Shown here one piece after another: positions 25,073 to 33,171 of a stretch of 64,000 bases of DNA. Position 1 is the first letter of the stretch, and the number at the start of each line of letters is the position of its first letter. The notes under the pieces are model-generated. The model had not been told where the DNA came from and did not search any database. It saw nothing but the letters and a program-made list of their open reading frames with translations. The position numbers and the translations under genes are program-made. Source of the stretch: JBGAPH01 sp046349955 (GTDB lineage Bacteria; Planctomycetota; Planctomycetia; Pirellulales; JBGAPH01); NCBI GenBank assembly GCA_046349955.1, contig JAXMBI010000013.1:62001-126000 (forward strand), read 5' to 3'.

Positions 25073-26441
25073 TTACGGCGTTTCGCTGAGCGCCTTGCCT
25101 ACGTCGGTGCGGTAGGCGGCCAGGGCCGGCAGGTAGCCGACGAGCGAGGCCAGCACAATCAACCCGGGAATCAAGATTAGCTCTTTCACATCGACCTGGA
25201 AAGCCGGCGCCACCACCCCCGTGTAGGCGGTGATGAGCGGGGTAAAGACCGCGAACAGGGCGTGCCCCAGCACCCAGCCGGCCAGCCCGCCCCCCAGCGA
25301 CAGCAAGATCGACTCCAGCAGTACTACGTTCATCACGGTCCGCCGGCTCGCGCCCAGGGCCCGCATCACGGCGATCTCGTGCCGCCGCTCGCTCATCGAG
25401 TTGTAAATGCTGACCAGGATGCTGATTCCGGCCACCACGACGATGAGCACCGTGAGCCCCAGAAACACCCACTGCAGGGGGTCGACGAACACCCGGAACA
25501 ACGAAGTGATCTCCCGCACCGGCAGCACCGCCTGGGCGACCTGGCCTTCGTTGATCGTGTTCACGAGCGAGGGCGTAACAAGGTCGTTAGTCGTGCGCAC
25601 CAGGATCGCCGTCACCTCACGCTGCGATTCAGGCAGGGGATCGTGATGATGGGCGTGGGCATGATCGTGATCATGGTCATGGTCGTCGTGCGCGTGGTCG
25701 TGGGCCTCGGCCTTCGGAGCGGGGGCCGCGGGCTCGGCCGGAGATTCGCCGGCGGCGGGCAGCTTGGGCGCCTCCGGCTTGGCGTGGTCGTCGAGCAGGT
25801 AGAAGCCTTCGATGTTGATGAACAGCGCTCGGTCGGTCGGCGTGCCGGTGGGGGCGAGGATGCCGACCACCGTGAACGGATCGTGAGCATGGCCATCGTC
25901 GGCGCCGTGGGTCGGCTGAAACTTGTCGCCGACCCCAAGCCCCGTGCTGCGGGCTACGGCCGAGCCGATCACCCCTTCGAAGAAGTGGGCCGGCTCGAAG
26001 TTCCGCCCCTCGGCGAACTCGTATTTGCGGCCCGTGTTGTAGTCGTAGGTGAAGTCGTCGAACATCTCCGCGGGCACTCCGACGACGCGGAACTGGCCGT
26101 AGAAGTCCCCCATGCAGACCGGAATGGCTTGGGCCACATAGGGCCTTTTCTTTTCAATGCCCTTCGCGGATCCTTGTAGTACGACCGGGGATGTTCTCGA
26201 TCGGCCGGCTGAGGTGGAACACCGTGTTCAGCACAAGCTGCAGCGGGCTCCCCTTGCCCCCACGATGACGTTGTAGCCCAGCGACGCAGCTGCGTTTGAA
26301 CGCACGTCGGCACCACGCTCGCGATCACGAGCACCGCCACCGAGCATTACGCCGAGCGCTCATCGAGCCAGGCGCCGTGTCGGCCCGAGGCCAGCGACCG
26401 CTGCGAATGCTCCGCCAGGCAATCTTCCACAAGCTCTCGCT
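25073..26441 (-). pseudogene. FtsX-type ABC permease, frame-disrupted at the 5' end
   Basis: From 26137 down to the stop at 25073 the frame is intact (354 residues): a MacB-like periplasmic part (IPVCMGDFYGQFRVVGV), then three membrane segments with MRALGASRRTVMNVVLLES, the FtsX signature. A loop at about 144-168 is almost only His, Asp and Ala (HDHAHDDHDHDHDHAHAHHH), a likely metal-binding stretch. The normal N-terminus is present upstream but spread over frames: SLWKIAWRSI near 26435, then GYNVIVGA and SPLQLVLNTVFHLS near 26250, then SYYKD. At least three indels separate these pieces. Because the motifs are intact and the ATPase next door shows the same, I think a local sequence error is more likely than decay. 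Confidence 0.75.
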
Positions 26442-26596
26442 TGGCCCTCGCCGAAGGGAGACGACGGAGTCACGAGCCGGACGCACCACCACGAAGCCGG
26501 TTGACACGAATCCGCGCGCAGCGAACGTTCCGCAAGGCTTTTTGAGCCCGCCGACCCTCACAACATCTCCGTGCCGCCCAGCGGTGGTGAATGAAA

Positions 26597-27261
26597 CTAC
26601 GCGGCGGTCAGCACGCGATTGAGTTGATCGAGCCGCTCCACGCGTTCGAACTGCCCAGAGACGTCGGCCGTGTGCGTGACGAGCACGAGCGACACCTGAT
26701 CTTCGCGGCAGGTTTCCGCAGCAGATCGATCACCTGCTGTTGGTGCTTGGCGTCGACGCTGGCGGTCGGCTCGTCGGCCAGCACGAGCTTGGGTTTGTTG
26801 GCCAGAGCCCGGTGCGACCGCCACCCGCTGCTGCTCCCGACCGACAGGGCCGCCGGCCGATGCGATAACCGATCCCAGCCCCATCGCTCGAGCAGCCGGC
26901 GGGCCGCGCGCGTCGGCCGGGCGATCGGAAAACGACATGCCCAGCACCACGTTTTCGAGCGCCGAAAGCCCGGCAGCAGGTTGAACGTCTGGAACACATA
27001 GCCCAGGTGCTGGGCGCGGAAGCGGTCGCGCGCCGGTTCGCTCAGGCGGCTGATGTCGGTCCCGGCGATCTGCACCACCCCTTCGTCGGCCTTGAGGATG
27101 CCGGCAATGATGTGCAGCAGCGTCGTTTTGCCGGAGCCGCTGGGCCCAACGAGCACCATCTGCTCGCCTGCGGCCACGGCGAACCGCTCGAGGTCGAGGA
27201 TCGGCAGCGGCGAACCGTCGGGCTCGCGAAAGGCCTTGCGGACGTTGGTGAGCTGCAGCAT
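26597..27261 (-). pseudogene. ABC transporter ATP-binding protein (LolD/MacB type), multiply frameshifted
   Basis: Starts at ATG 27261 with Walker A (GPSGSGKTTLLHIIAGIL) and the Q-loop (GYVFQTFNLLPG) in one frame. From about 26965 the protein continues only by changing frame about seven times in 330 bases: VVLGMSFSDRP, ARRLLER, GYRIGRRP, ALSVG, EQQRVAVA, RALANKPKLVLADEPTASVD (Walker B), and VSLVLVTHTADV (H-loop) are all readable but in alternating frames. The intended end is the TAG at 26597 after LNRVLTAA. The enzyme should energise the adjacent FtsX permease. Frame changes that leave every catalytic motif intact point to consensus errors. Confidence 0.8.
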
Positions 27262-27288
27262 GAAAACGGCTCGTGGCTTAGCTAGCAG

Positions 27289-27311
27289 GCGCGGGCAGGG
27301 CCTGCCCGCGC
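27289..27311. terminator. GC-rich hairpin upstream of the ABC ATPase
   Basis: GCGCGGGCAGG (27289-27299) and CCTGCCCGCGC (27301-27311) form a perfect 11-base stem with a one-base centre, so the loop must open some pairs. CCCTTTATT follows on the plus strand. It lies between the sigma54 activator and the ATPase start and may end the activator transcript, or be another palindromic repeat. Confidence 0.45.
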
Positions 27312-27383
27312 CCTTTATTCCTTACCTGTTTGTACGCTACGGCGGAAGCCCTGGTCGGCGGGCTGACAAGCGATCAGACAGAT

Positions 27384-27470
27384 TTTTTTGCCGCGGAGGA
27401 CACGGAGGACGCAGAGGACCAGCAAGATCGAAATGTCCTCTCTGCGTACTCTGTGTCCTCCGCGGTAAAA
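27384..27470. repeat. Inverted pair of family A palindromic repeats
   Basis: The arm starting CCGCGGAGGACACGGAGGAC (27391) and its inverted partner ending CTCCGCGGTAAAA (27470) match the pair at 3885-4030. The right arm ends at the base before the stop codon of the sigma54 activator. Confidence 0.75.
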
Positions 27471-28532
27471 CTACGCCGATTCCAGCCCATACTCGTGCAG
27501 CTTCTTCCGCAGCGTGTTGCGGTTGATGCCCAGGCGGGCGGCGGCCTTGATCTGCACGTTGTCGCAGTCGTTCATCACCTGCACGATCAGCTCCCGCTCC
27601 ACGCGGTTGACGATCTTGGTGTACAGGTTGTCCTCCTGCGGCCCGGCCCCGGTCACGCCTTGCTGGACGAGTTCAAAGGTCAGCGACTCGAGGTCCATCG
27701 TCCGCCCCTTGCTGGGGCGCGGTTTCTCCGTGCCCAGCACCGCCTCGGGCAGCAGATCGGTGGTCAGCTCGTCTCCCGTGGCCATGACCACGGCCCGTTC
27801 GATGTAGTTCTGCAACTCGCGGACGTTGCCGGGCCAATGGTACGACTGCAGGGCTTCGAGCGCGCGGCGGTCGATGTGGGCTACGTAGCGGTCGTTTTCT
27901 TCGTTGTAGATGTTGAGGAAGTGGGCGACCAAATCTGGCACGTCCTCACGCCGCTCGCGCAAGGGGGGGATGTTGATCGGCACCACATTGAGCCGGTAAT
28001 ACAGGTCCTCGCGAAACCGCTCGCCGTCGACCTCTTCCATCAGGTCGGTGTTGCTGGCGGCGATTACACGGGTGTCGACGCGGATCGTGGCAGTGTCCCC
28101 CACGCGCTCGAACTCCCGCTCTTGCAGCACGCGGAGCAGCTTGACCTGCAGCTTGGGGGTGGTGCTGTTGATCTCGTCGAGGAAGATCGTGCCGGTGTGG
28201 GCAGCTTCGAAGCGGCCGGTGCGGTTGTTCACCGCGCCGGTGAACGAGCCGCGCACGTGGCCGAAGAGCTCGCTCTCGAGCAGGCTCTCCGTCAAGGCGC
28301 CGCAGTTCACGCGCACGAAGGGGCCGCTGGCCCGCAGGCTGAGCTGATGCACCGCCTTGGCGATGAGCTCCTTGCCCGTGCCGGTTTCGCCCAGGAGGAG
28401 CACCGAGGCATGGGAGCGGGCGACCTGCCGCGTGGTGCGGTAGACCTTCTCCATGGCCGGGCTCGAGCCGATGATGCCGGCGATCGGCGGCCCGGATTGG
28501 GGCGTGTCGAGCGAACGAAAGGGGGGCGTCAT
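27471..28532 (-). CDS. Sigma54-dependent transcriptional activator (NtrC family, no receiver domain)
   Basis: 353 residues: a short N-terminus, an AAA+ domain (about 20-245) and a Fis-type HTH at the end (IKAAARLGINRNTLRKKLHE). Walker A is GETGTGKE (48-55), Walker B is TIFLDEI, and the arginine finger region is FREDLYYRLNV. The sigma54-contact loop reads GSFTGA (95-100) in place of the usual GAFTGA, a variant known to occur. There is no receiver or sensory domain, so it may act constitutively or through partners. Expected to drive sigma54 promoters. Targets not visible here. A family A repeat pair abuts its stop codon. Confidence 0.92.
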   Translation of the reverse strand: MTPPFRSLDTPQSGPPIAGIIGSSPAMEKVYRTTRQVARSHASVLLLGETGTGKELIAKAVHQLSLRASGPFVRVNCGALTESLLESELFGHVRGSFTGAVNNRTGRFEAAHTGTIFLDEINSTTPKLQVKLLRVLQEREFERVGDTATIRVDTRVIAASNTDLMEEVDGERFREDLYYRLNVVPINIPPLRERREDVPDLVAHFLNIYNEENDRYVAHIDRRALEALQSYHWPGNVRELQNYIERAVVMATGDELTTDLLPEAVLGTEKPRPSKGRTMDLESLTFELVQQGVTGAGPQEDNLYTKIVNRVERELIVQVMNDCDNVQIKAAARLGINRNTLRKKLHEYGLESA

Positions 28533-28641
28533 CGGCGCGAGCCCTCCGTGCGCAGCCGGCCCGCAAGCCGATCGACGAGCCTTCGTGGAAGTGCCAATTG
28601 CGCCATCGTCGTTTGCGTTTCCCTACGACCGCCCCGCACGA

Positions 28642-30948
28642 CTAATTCCCATTTGCCGCCGCGGCGGCCGCTGCCCGCGGCGCTTCGAGCGCTTCGAGCA
28701 GAGCAGCCAAAATCTGCCGTTCCTCAGGCGCCGCCTCGTCGCTGGCGTTGTACCGGGCATACTCCTGCTCGATCTCGCGCGCCTCGAGCAAGATCCCGTG
28801 GCGGCGGATGCTTTCGATGAAGGCGTCGAGCGCTTGCTGCCGCTCCTCGGCGGGCGCGAGCGAGTTGGCCACCAGTTCCACCAGCCGCCGCTGCGCCCGC
28901 GGCGTGCCGAGCAGTCCGAGAGCGCCGATCGTGGCCGGCCCTGGCTCCCCTTGATCCAGCCGGGCGAGCAAAGCCCCTTCGGCGGAACGCAGATCGAACC
29001 ACGGGCGCGGCGATTCGACGAGCCGCGCGAGCCCCGCGACCGCAAAGTCCCCCTGCTCGCGCCGCACGTCCGGCGGAGTCACGCCGGCGCCGGCCTTGAT
29101 GAGCAGCCGCTCGAGAAACCGGCCAAAGATCGGCTCTTCCACCGGCACGATGCCGGCGATCGAGTAGGGGTCGCGCTCGAACTCATCCAGGGGAGAGCGG
29201 TCGATGGGCGGAAGCTGCATGAGCCCGATCGGCAAAGTGGCCGTTCGCCGGTCGCGCCGCAGGTTCTTGATCACGTCGCAGGCGCACGGCTTCGACAGGG
29301 CTGAATGCAGCAGCACCAGTTCCACGTCGGCCGACGCCACAGCCGCCTGATACGCTTCGGCGCCGGTGGCGACGATGATCGGCTGGTAGCCGCGGGCTGC
29401 CAGCCAGGCGCCGAGGTTGCGGCCGTCGTCAAGACGTGGGTGTGCCACCACCGCGATTCGATCGCCGCGGCCCGTGGCCAGGAAGCGCAAGGTTTCGCTC
29501 ACCGCGCCTGCGCCGGTGAAGGGATCGCGCGGATCGATCGCCAGCACCGCGCCGACCGCCGCACGGTTGAGCGCCCGGTCCGAGGTCCGCGCGGCCAGCG
29601 CCAATGGCGCCGGCTCGCCGCTGCGGCCGGCGACGGCGCCCTGCCAGCCCGAGCGCCCCAGGGCGTCGGCCAGCGTGGCGCTCGCCGTCCAGCGTCCCGT
29701 TTGTAAAGCTAGCGCCAAGGCCGCGTCGAGTTCTTCGGCAGGCGTTTGGTCGAGCGTCGGGCCCGGAGCGTAGACTTGGAGTCCGGCGACAAGGGCCTTG
29801 AGACGGTTCTCGGGGGACGGATCGGCGGCCGCGAGGTCGGCGGTGAGCCTGGCGGCCCGAAGATCGGCGGCCTGCCGGGGCGTTGCCTCGAGCGGCGCGG
29901 CGGCCCCGACCGATGGGTCCCAGCGCCACACGGTGACCAAGCCGTTGACGTTTGCCGGCGGCAAGCGCTTCTCGTCAAACCAGAGTCGCACTTCGCGCTC
30001 GAGCGCCTCGCGGGCTTCGTCCGGCGTCACGGCGCTCCCCTTCCAGCGTTCCAGCGCCTCGAGCGCCGCCGCCTGAGTGGCGGGCGAGCCTGCGTCGGCG
30101 GCTGCGCCGAGCACATACGGCCCCGCCTCGCCGGGAGCAAGTTGCCCCAGCACGTCGATGAGCTGCGGCGAGAGCGCGGCGTTCCGCGCGTCGAGCGCGC
30201 CGACCAAGGGAGGGATCATCTGATCTCCCATCGCCACGAGCGCCTCGCGCACGAGCGGATGCCGCGCGGCTTGGGCTGGATCGGCCAAGATCTTTACGAG
30301 CGGCACTGCCGCGGCGGGCCCGATGTCGCGCAATTGAAAGGCGGCCGCACGCCGCTCGTCGAGCGTGGGGGCGGCAAGTTGATCGACCAAGCGGCCGACG
30401 CGGGCCGGATCGGCGGCGCCTGCCTGCAGGGCGGCATCGACGGCGTCGGCAAATTGACGACCCGCCGGGGCCAACTCCGGCGCGAGGCCGAGTTGCAGAA
30501 TCGTACCGGGGCCGAAGCGGCGGGCGAGGGCCCGCAATTGATCGGGCGATAGTTTCGCGGCCACGAGCCGCTCAACGAGCGGCTTGGCGAGCGGCGCTCG
30601 TCGCCGCGACACGAGCACGCTGGCGGCTTGCACGAGTTCGACCGGTGACTGCGGGTTGGACGCCAACACGGCAAGCACCAGCGGATCGGTTTCCGGCGGA
30701 GCGGGCGGGGGCGGCGCCGCTTTGTCGTCGGCTGCTGCCTTGGTGGGCTCGGTCTTGGCTTCCTCCCCGTCGGTTTTCGTCTTGGCGCCTTCGGCCGCGC
30801 CGCCTTTCGCGGCCTCGGCTTTCGCGCGATCCTTGCTGGCTGGCTTGTAGGGCCGCAGACCTGAGACTTGGGCCCGCAGGCTGGTCGCCGGCAGCGAGAC
30901 GCCCAGGCAAAGGGCCGTGAGCACGAGGAAGATCGAAAGGCGGTTCAT
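28642..30948 (-). CDS. Secreted HEAT-repeat protein with degenerate receiver-like domain
   Basis: Start at ATG 30948 (MNRLSIFLVLTA), 768 residues; an in-frame upstream extension lies antisense to argH and lacks protein character. A signal peptide is followed by an Ala/Lys/Glu/Pro linker (to about 85). HEAT-like helices then run to about 350 (for example ERRAAAFQLRDIGPAAAVPLV). At about 490-600 a stretch resembling a response-regulator receiver appears: DRIAVVAHP, ADVELVLLHSALSKP, DRRTATLPIGLM. The usual phospho-Asp position is His, so phosphorylation is unlikely. More HEAT-like repeats follow to the end. Exported and probably a protein-interaction scaffold. Function unknown. Confidence 0.75.
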   Translation of the reverse strand: MNRLSIFLVLTALCLGVSLPATSLRAQVSGLRPYKPASKDRAKAEAAKGGAAEGAKTKTDGEEAKTEPTKAAADDKAAPPPPAPPETDPLVLAVLASNPQSPVELVQAASVLVSRRRAPLAKPLVERLVAAKLSPDQLRALARRFGPGTILQLGLAPELAPAGRQFADAVDAALQAGAADPARVGRLVDQLAAPTLDERRAAAFQLRDIGPAAAVPLVKILADPAQAARHPLVREALVAMGDQMIPPLVGALDARNAALSPQLIDVLGQLAPGEAGPYVLGAAADAGSPATQAAALEALERWKGSAVTPDEAREALEREVRLWFDEKRLPPANVNGLVTVWRWDPSVGAAAPLEATPRQAADLRAARLTADLAAADPSPENRLKALVAGLQVYAPGPTLDQTPAEELDAALALALQTGRWTASATLADALGRSGWQGAVAGRSGEPAPLALAARTSDRALNRAAVGAVLAIDPRDPFTGAGAVSETLRFLATGRGDRIAVVAHPRLDDGRNLGAWLAARGYQPIIVATGAEAYQAAVASADVELVLLHSALSKPCACDVIKNLRRDRRTATLPIGLMQLPPIDRSPLDEFERDPYSIAGIVPVEEPIFGRFLERLLIKAGAGVTPPDVRREQGDFAVAGLARLVESPRPWFDLRSAEGALLARLDQGEPGPATIGALGLLGTPRAQRRLVELVANSLAPAEERQQALDAFIESIRRHGILLEAREIEQEYARYNASDEAAPEERQILAALLEALEAPRAAAAAAANGN

Positions 30949-30985
30949 GGCGGGCGACGCACAGTGGGGAGCGGCGGAAGTTGAG

Positions 30986-32374
30986 CTAAGGGTTGGCTTC
31001 AGCGAGCTTCCGTTGCCAAAGGGCGACCTGGCGGGCCACCTCGGCCGGCGCGGTCGATCCATAACTGCGAAAGGCCTGCACGGCCCGTTCGGCCCCGAGC
31101 ACCTCGCGCACATCGGCCGTGAGCGTGGGGTCGGCTTGGCGCAACTCGTCGTCGCTGAGCTGGGCCAGCGCAACGCCGCGCTCCGTCGCCGTGCGCACCA
31201 GGCGGCCGACGACGCCGTGGGCCGTTCGCAGTGGCAGGCCGTTGCGAACGAGCCGTTCCATGAGCGTGGTCGCGTCGAGGTAGCCGCGGTCCAGATCGGC
31301 GGTAATCGCCTCGACGTTCAAGCTCGCCCCGGCCACCAGCGGCGCGGCCAACTCCAGGCAGGCGCTCACCGTGTCGAAGGCGTCGAACAGCGGCGGTTTG
31401 TCTTCTTGTAGATCCCGGTTGTAGGCCAGCGGCAGCCCCTTCACCAGCACGAGCAGCGCCGTGAGGCTGCCGATCACCCTCCCGGTCTTGCCGCGGATGA
31501 GCTCGAGCACGTCGGGGTTCACCTTCTGCGGCATGATCGATGAGCCGGTGCAAAACGACTGCGGCAGCGCGAGGAAGCCGAACTCCGTGGTTGACCACAA
31601 AATCCACTCCTCGGCCCAGGCGCTCAGGTGTTCGGCCACCAGGCTCAGGCAGAAGACGAACTCGAGCACGAAGTCGCGGTCGCTCGAAACGTCGATGCTG
31701 TTGGCCGCCACGCCGTCGAAGCCCAACCGCTCGGCCACGTTGTGGCGATCGATCGGCAGGCTCGTGCCGGCGAGCGCCGCAGCCCCCAGGCTGAGTACGT
31801 TCGCGCGCTTGCGGCAGTCGGCAAGGCGGCCCCGGTCGCGCTCGAGCTTCTCGCACCAGGCCAGCCAGACGTGGTTGGCCAGCACCGGCTGGGCCCGCCG
31901 CAGGTGGGTGTAGGCGGGGACGACGACGCCTTGGTCGGCGTTGCAGCGGCCGACGAAGGCCTGTTGCAAGTCGACGAGGCGGCGGTCGATCTGGTCGATG
32001 GCGTCGCGGACCCAGAGCCGCAAGTCGGTCGACACCTGATCGTTGCGGCTGCGGCCTGTGTGCAGCTTGCGTCCCAGGTCGCCCGAGCGGGCGATCAGCG
32101 CCTGCTCGATATGCATGTGAATGTCTTCGAGCTCGGTGCGGAACTCGAAGAGGCCCTGATCGATCTCTTGGCCGATCGCCGCGAGATGGGCTGCGATCTC
32201 CTCCGCCTCGGCCGGGGTGAGCAGGCCGACATCGGCCAGCATGCGGGCATGCGCGGTGGAGCCCAAGATGTCGTGCCGGTAGAGGCGGCGGTCGAAGCTA
32301 ATGCTCTCGGTGAACTGCTCGACCCGGCGGTCGGTGGCTGCAGAAAAAACGCCTTCCCACGCCTTGGCAGCCAC
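30986..32374 (-). CDS. argH: Argininosuccinate lyase
   Basis: GTG start at 32374, 462 residues, the usual length. ArgH splits argininosuccinate into arginine and fumarate in the last step of arginine synthesis. Signatures: KLHTGRSRNDQVSTDLRLW (from about 103), the T-H-L-RRAQP region at 156-163, and the fumarase/lyase signature GSSIMPQKVNP (277-287) with the catalytic Ser. It has its own strong promoter at 32427-32455, so it is likely transcribed alone or with the HEAT-protein gene 37 bases downstream. Confidence 0.96.
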   Translation of the reverse strand: MAAKAWEGVFSAATDRRVEQFTESISFDRRLYRHDILGSTAHARMLADVGLLTPAEAEEIAAHLAAIGQEIDQGLFEFRTELEDIHMHIEQALIARSGDLGRKLHTGRSRNDQVSTDLRLWVRDAIDQIDRRLVDLQQAFVGRCNADQGVVVPAYTHLRRAQPVLANHVWLAWCEKLERDRGRLADCRKRANVLSLGAAALAGTSLPIDRHNVAERLGFDGVAANSIDVSSDRDFVLEFVFCLSLVAEHLSAWAEEWILWSTTEFGFLALPQSFCTGSSIMPQKVNPDVLELIRGKTGRVIGSLTALLVLVKGLPLAYNRDLQEDKPPLFDAFDTVSACLELAAPLVAGASLNVEAITADLDRGYLDATTLMERLVRNGLPLRTAHGVVGRLVRTATERGVALAQLSDDELRQADPTLTADVREVLGAERAVQAFRSYGSTAPAEVARQVALWQRKLAEANP

Positions 32375-32426
32375 CCGGAAACCACTCGCTTAGACCACAG
32401 TTCGCCCTCCTGGAACACCGTGATTC

Positions 32427-32455
32427 AATGTAAACGGGTGGGTACGGAGTGTCAA
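32427..32455 (-). promoter_or_regulatory. Sigma70-type promoter of argH
   Basis: On the minus strand a perfect TTGACA (32455-32450) and TACATT (32432-32427) are separated by 17 bases. The expected transcript start is about 45 bases before the argH start codon. Confidence 0.65.
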
Positions 32456-32666
32456 CGACCTGCCTAGCGCTCCGCGCTGAGATTGGGCAGTGTCTTGGTG
32501 GGCATTCTACGAACTGCATGTCTCATGGCTGCAATGCTTTGTGGCGCTGGACGCGCCCGAATGAAAATGCGTTGGCAAGCGGCCTGCGCGGTTCGTTAGC
32601 AGCCACTTCGCTCCCCAGGGCGCTGGGGTGGGACGGGCGCTGGCTGGCGCGAATTCAGCAACGCGG

Positions 32667-32864
32667 TTAGACGATTTCGAGTTCCAGTTCCTGGACCTCG
32701 GGCTCGGCGAGCATGCGGGCATGCACCTCGCCCCGGAAGACCGAGACGTCGCGCGGGGCTTGGATTCCCAGCCGCACGCGGCCGCGGCCGATTTCGAGGA
32801 CCGTGACGACGATCTGGCCGTCGACGACGACCGACTCTTCGCGCTTGCGGGTCAACACCAACAT
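32667..32864 (-). CDS. csrA: CsrA carbon storage regulator
   Basis: 65 residues from ATG 32864, preceded by GGGGGGAG. A dimeric RNA-binding regulator that blocks or stabilises mRNAs at GGA sites. It starts MLVLTRKREESVVVDGQIVV and keeps the RNA-contact stretch GIQAPRDVSVFRGEVHARM, matching the family over its whole length (usual size 60-70). The frame is open far upstream, but that part lies in the leader. The leader contains a 14-base inverted repeat (32890/33024) that could fold around the ribosome-binding region. Orphan gene, between argH and a divergent amidase gene. Confidence 0.95.
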   Translation of the reverse strand: MLVLTRKREESVVVDGQIVVTVLEIGRGRVRLGIQAPRDVSVFRGEVHARMLAEPEVQELELEIV

Positions 32865-32889
32865 GGCTCCCCCCAGGGCGGTTAAAAGA

Positions 32890-33024
32890 GCAGATGGTGG
32901 GAGGCGGCTGGGTAAGGCAGAGCGCAGATCCCACGAGAAGGGACGGAGGCACTTATCGTCGAGGTCGATCTTTCCCTTCCCGTTGCGGACGGGACCTGGC
33001 TGGACGACCGCTCCCACCATCTGC
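32890..33024. repeat. Long-range inverted repeat in the csrA leader
   Basis: GCAGATGGTGGGAG (32890-32903) is the exact reverse complement of CTCCCACCATCTGC (33011-33024), with 107 bases between. In a csrA transcript the downstream arm would end about 25 bases before the start codon. A regulatory leader fold is inferred. No other structure was found in the 307-base gap between csrA and the amidase gene. Confidence 0.6.
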
Positions 33025-33171
33025 AACGAGGGACAGTCTAGAGGGCGAATGCTAGCATCGCGTGAAGAGGGGGTGAGGAAGGGATAAGAATCGGGTGGAG
33101 TTTGGGTAGCCGGGGCGTGAGAATCGTGCCGGCCCGCAACAGCGACCACAATCTCGACCAGGAATCGGTCC

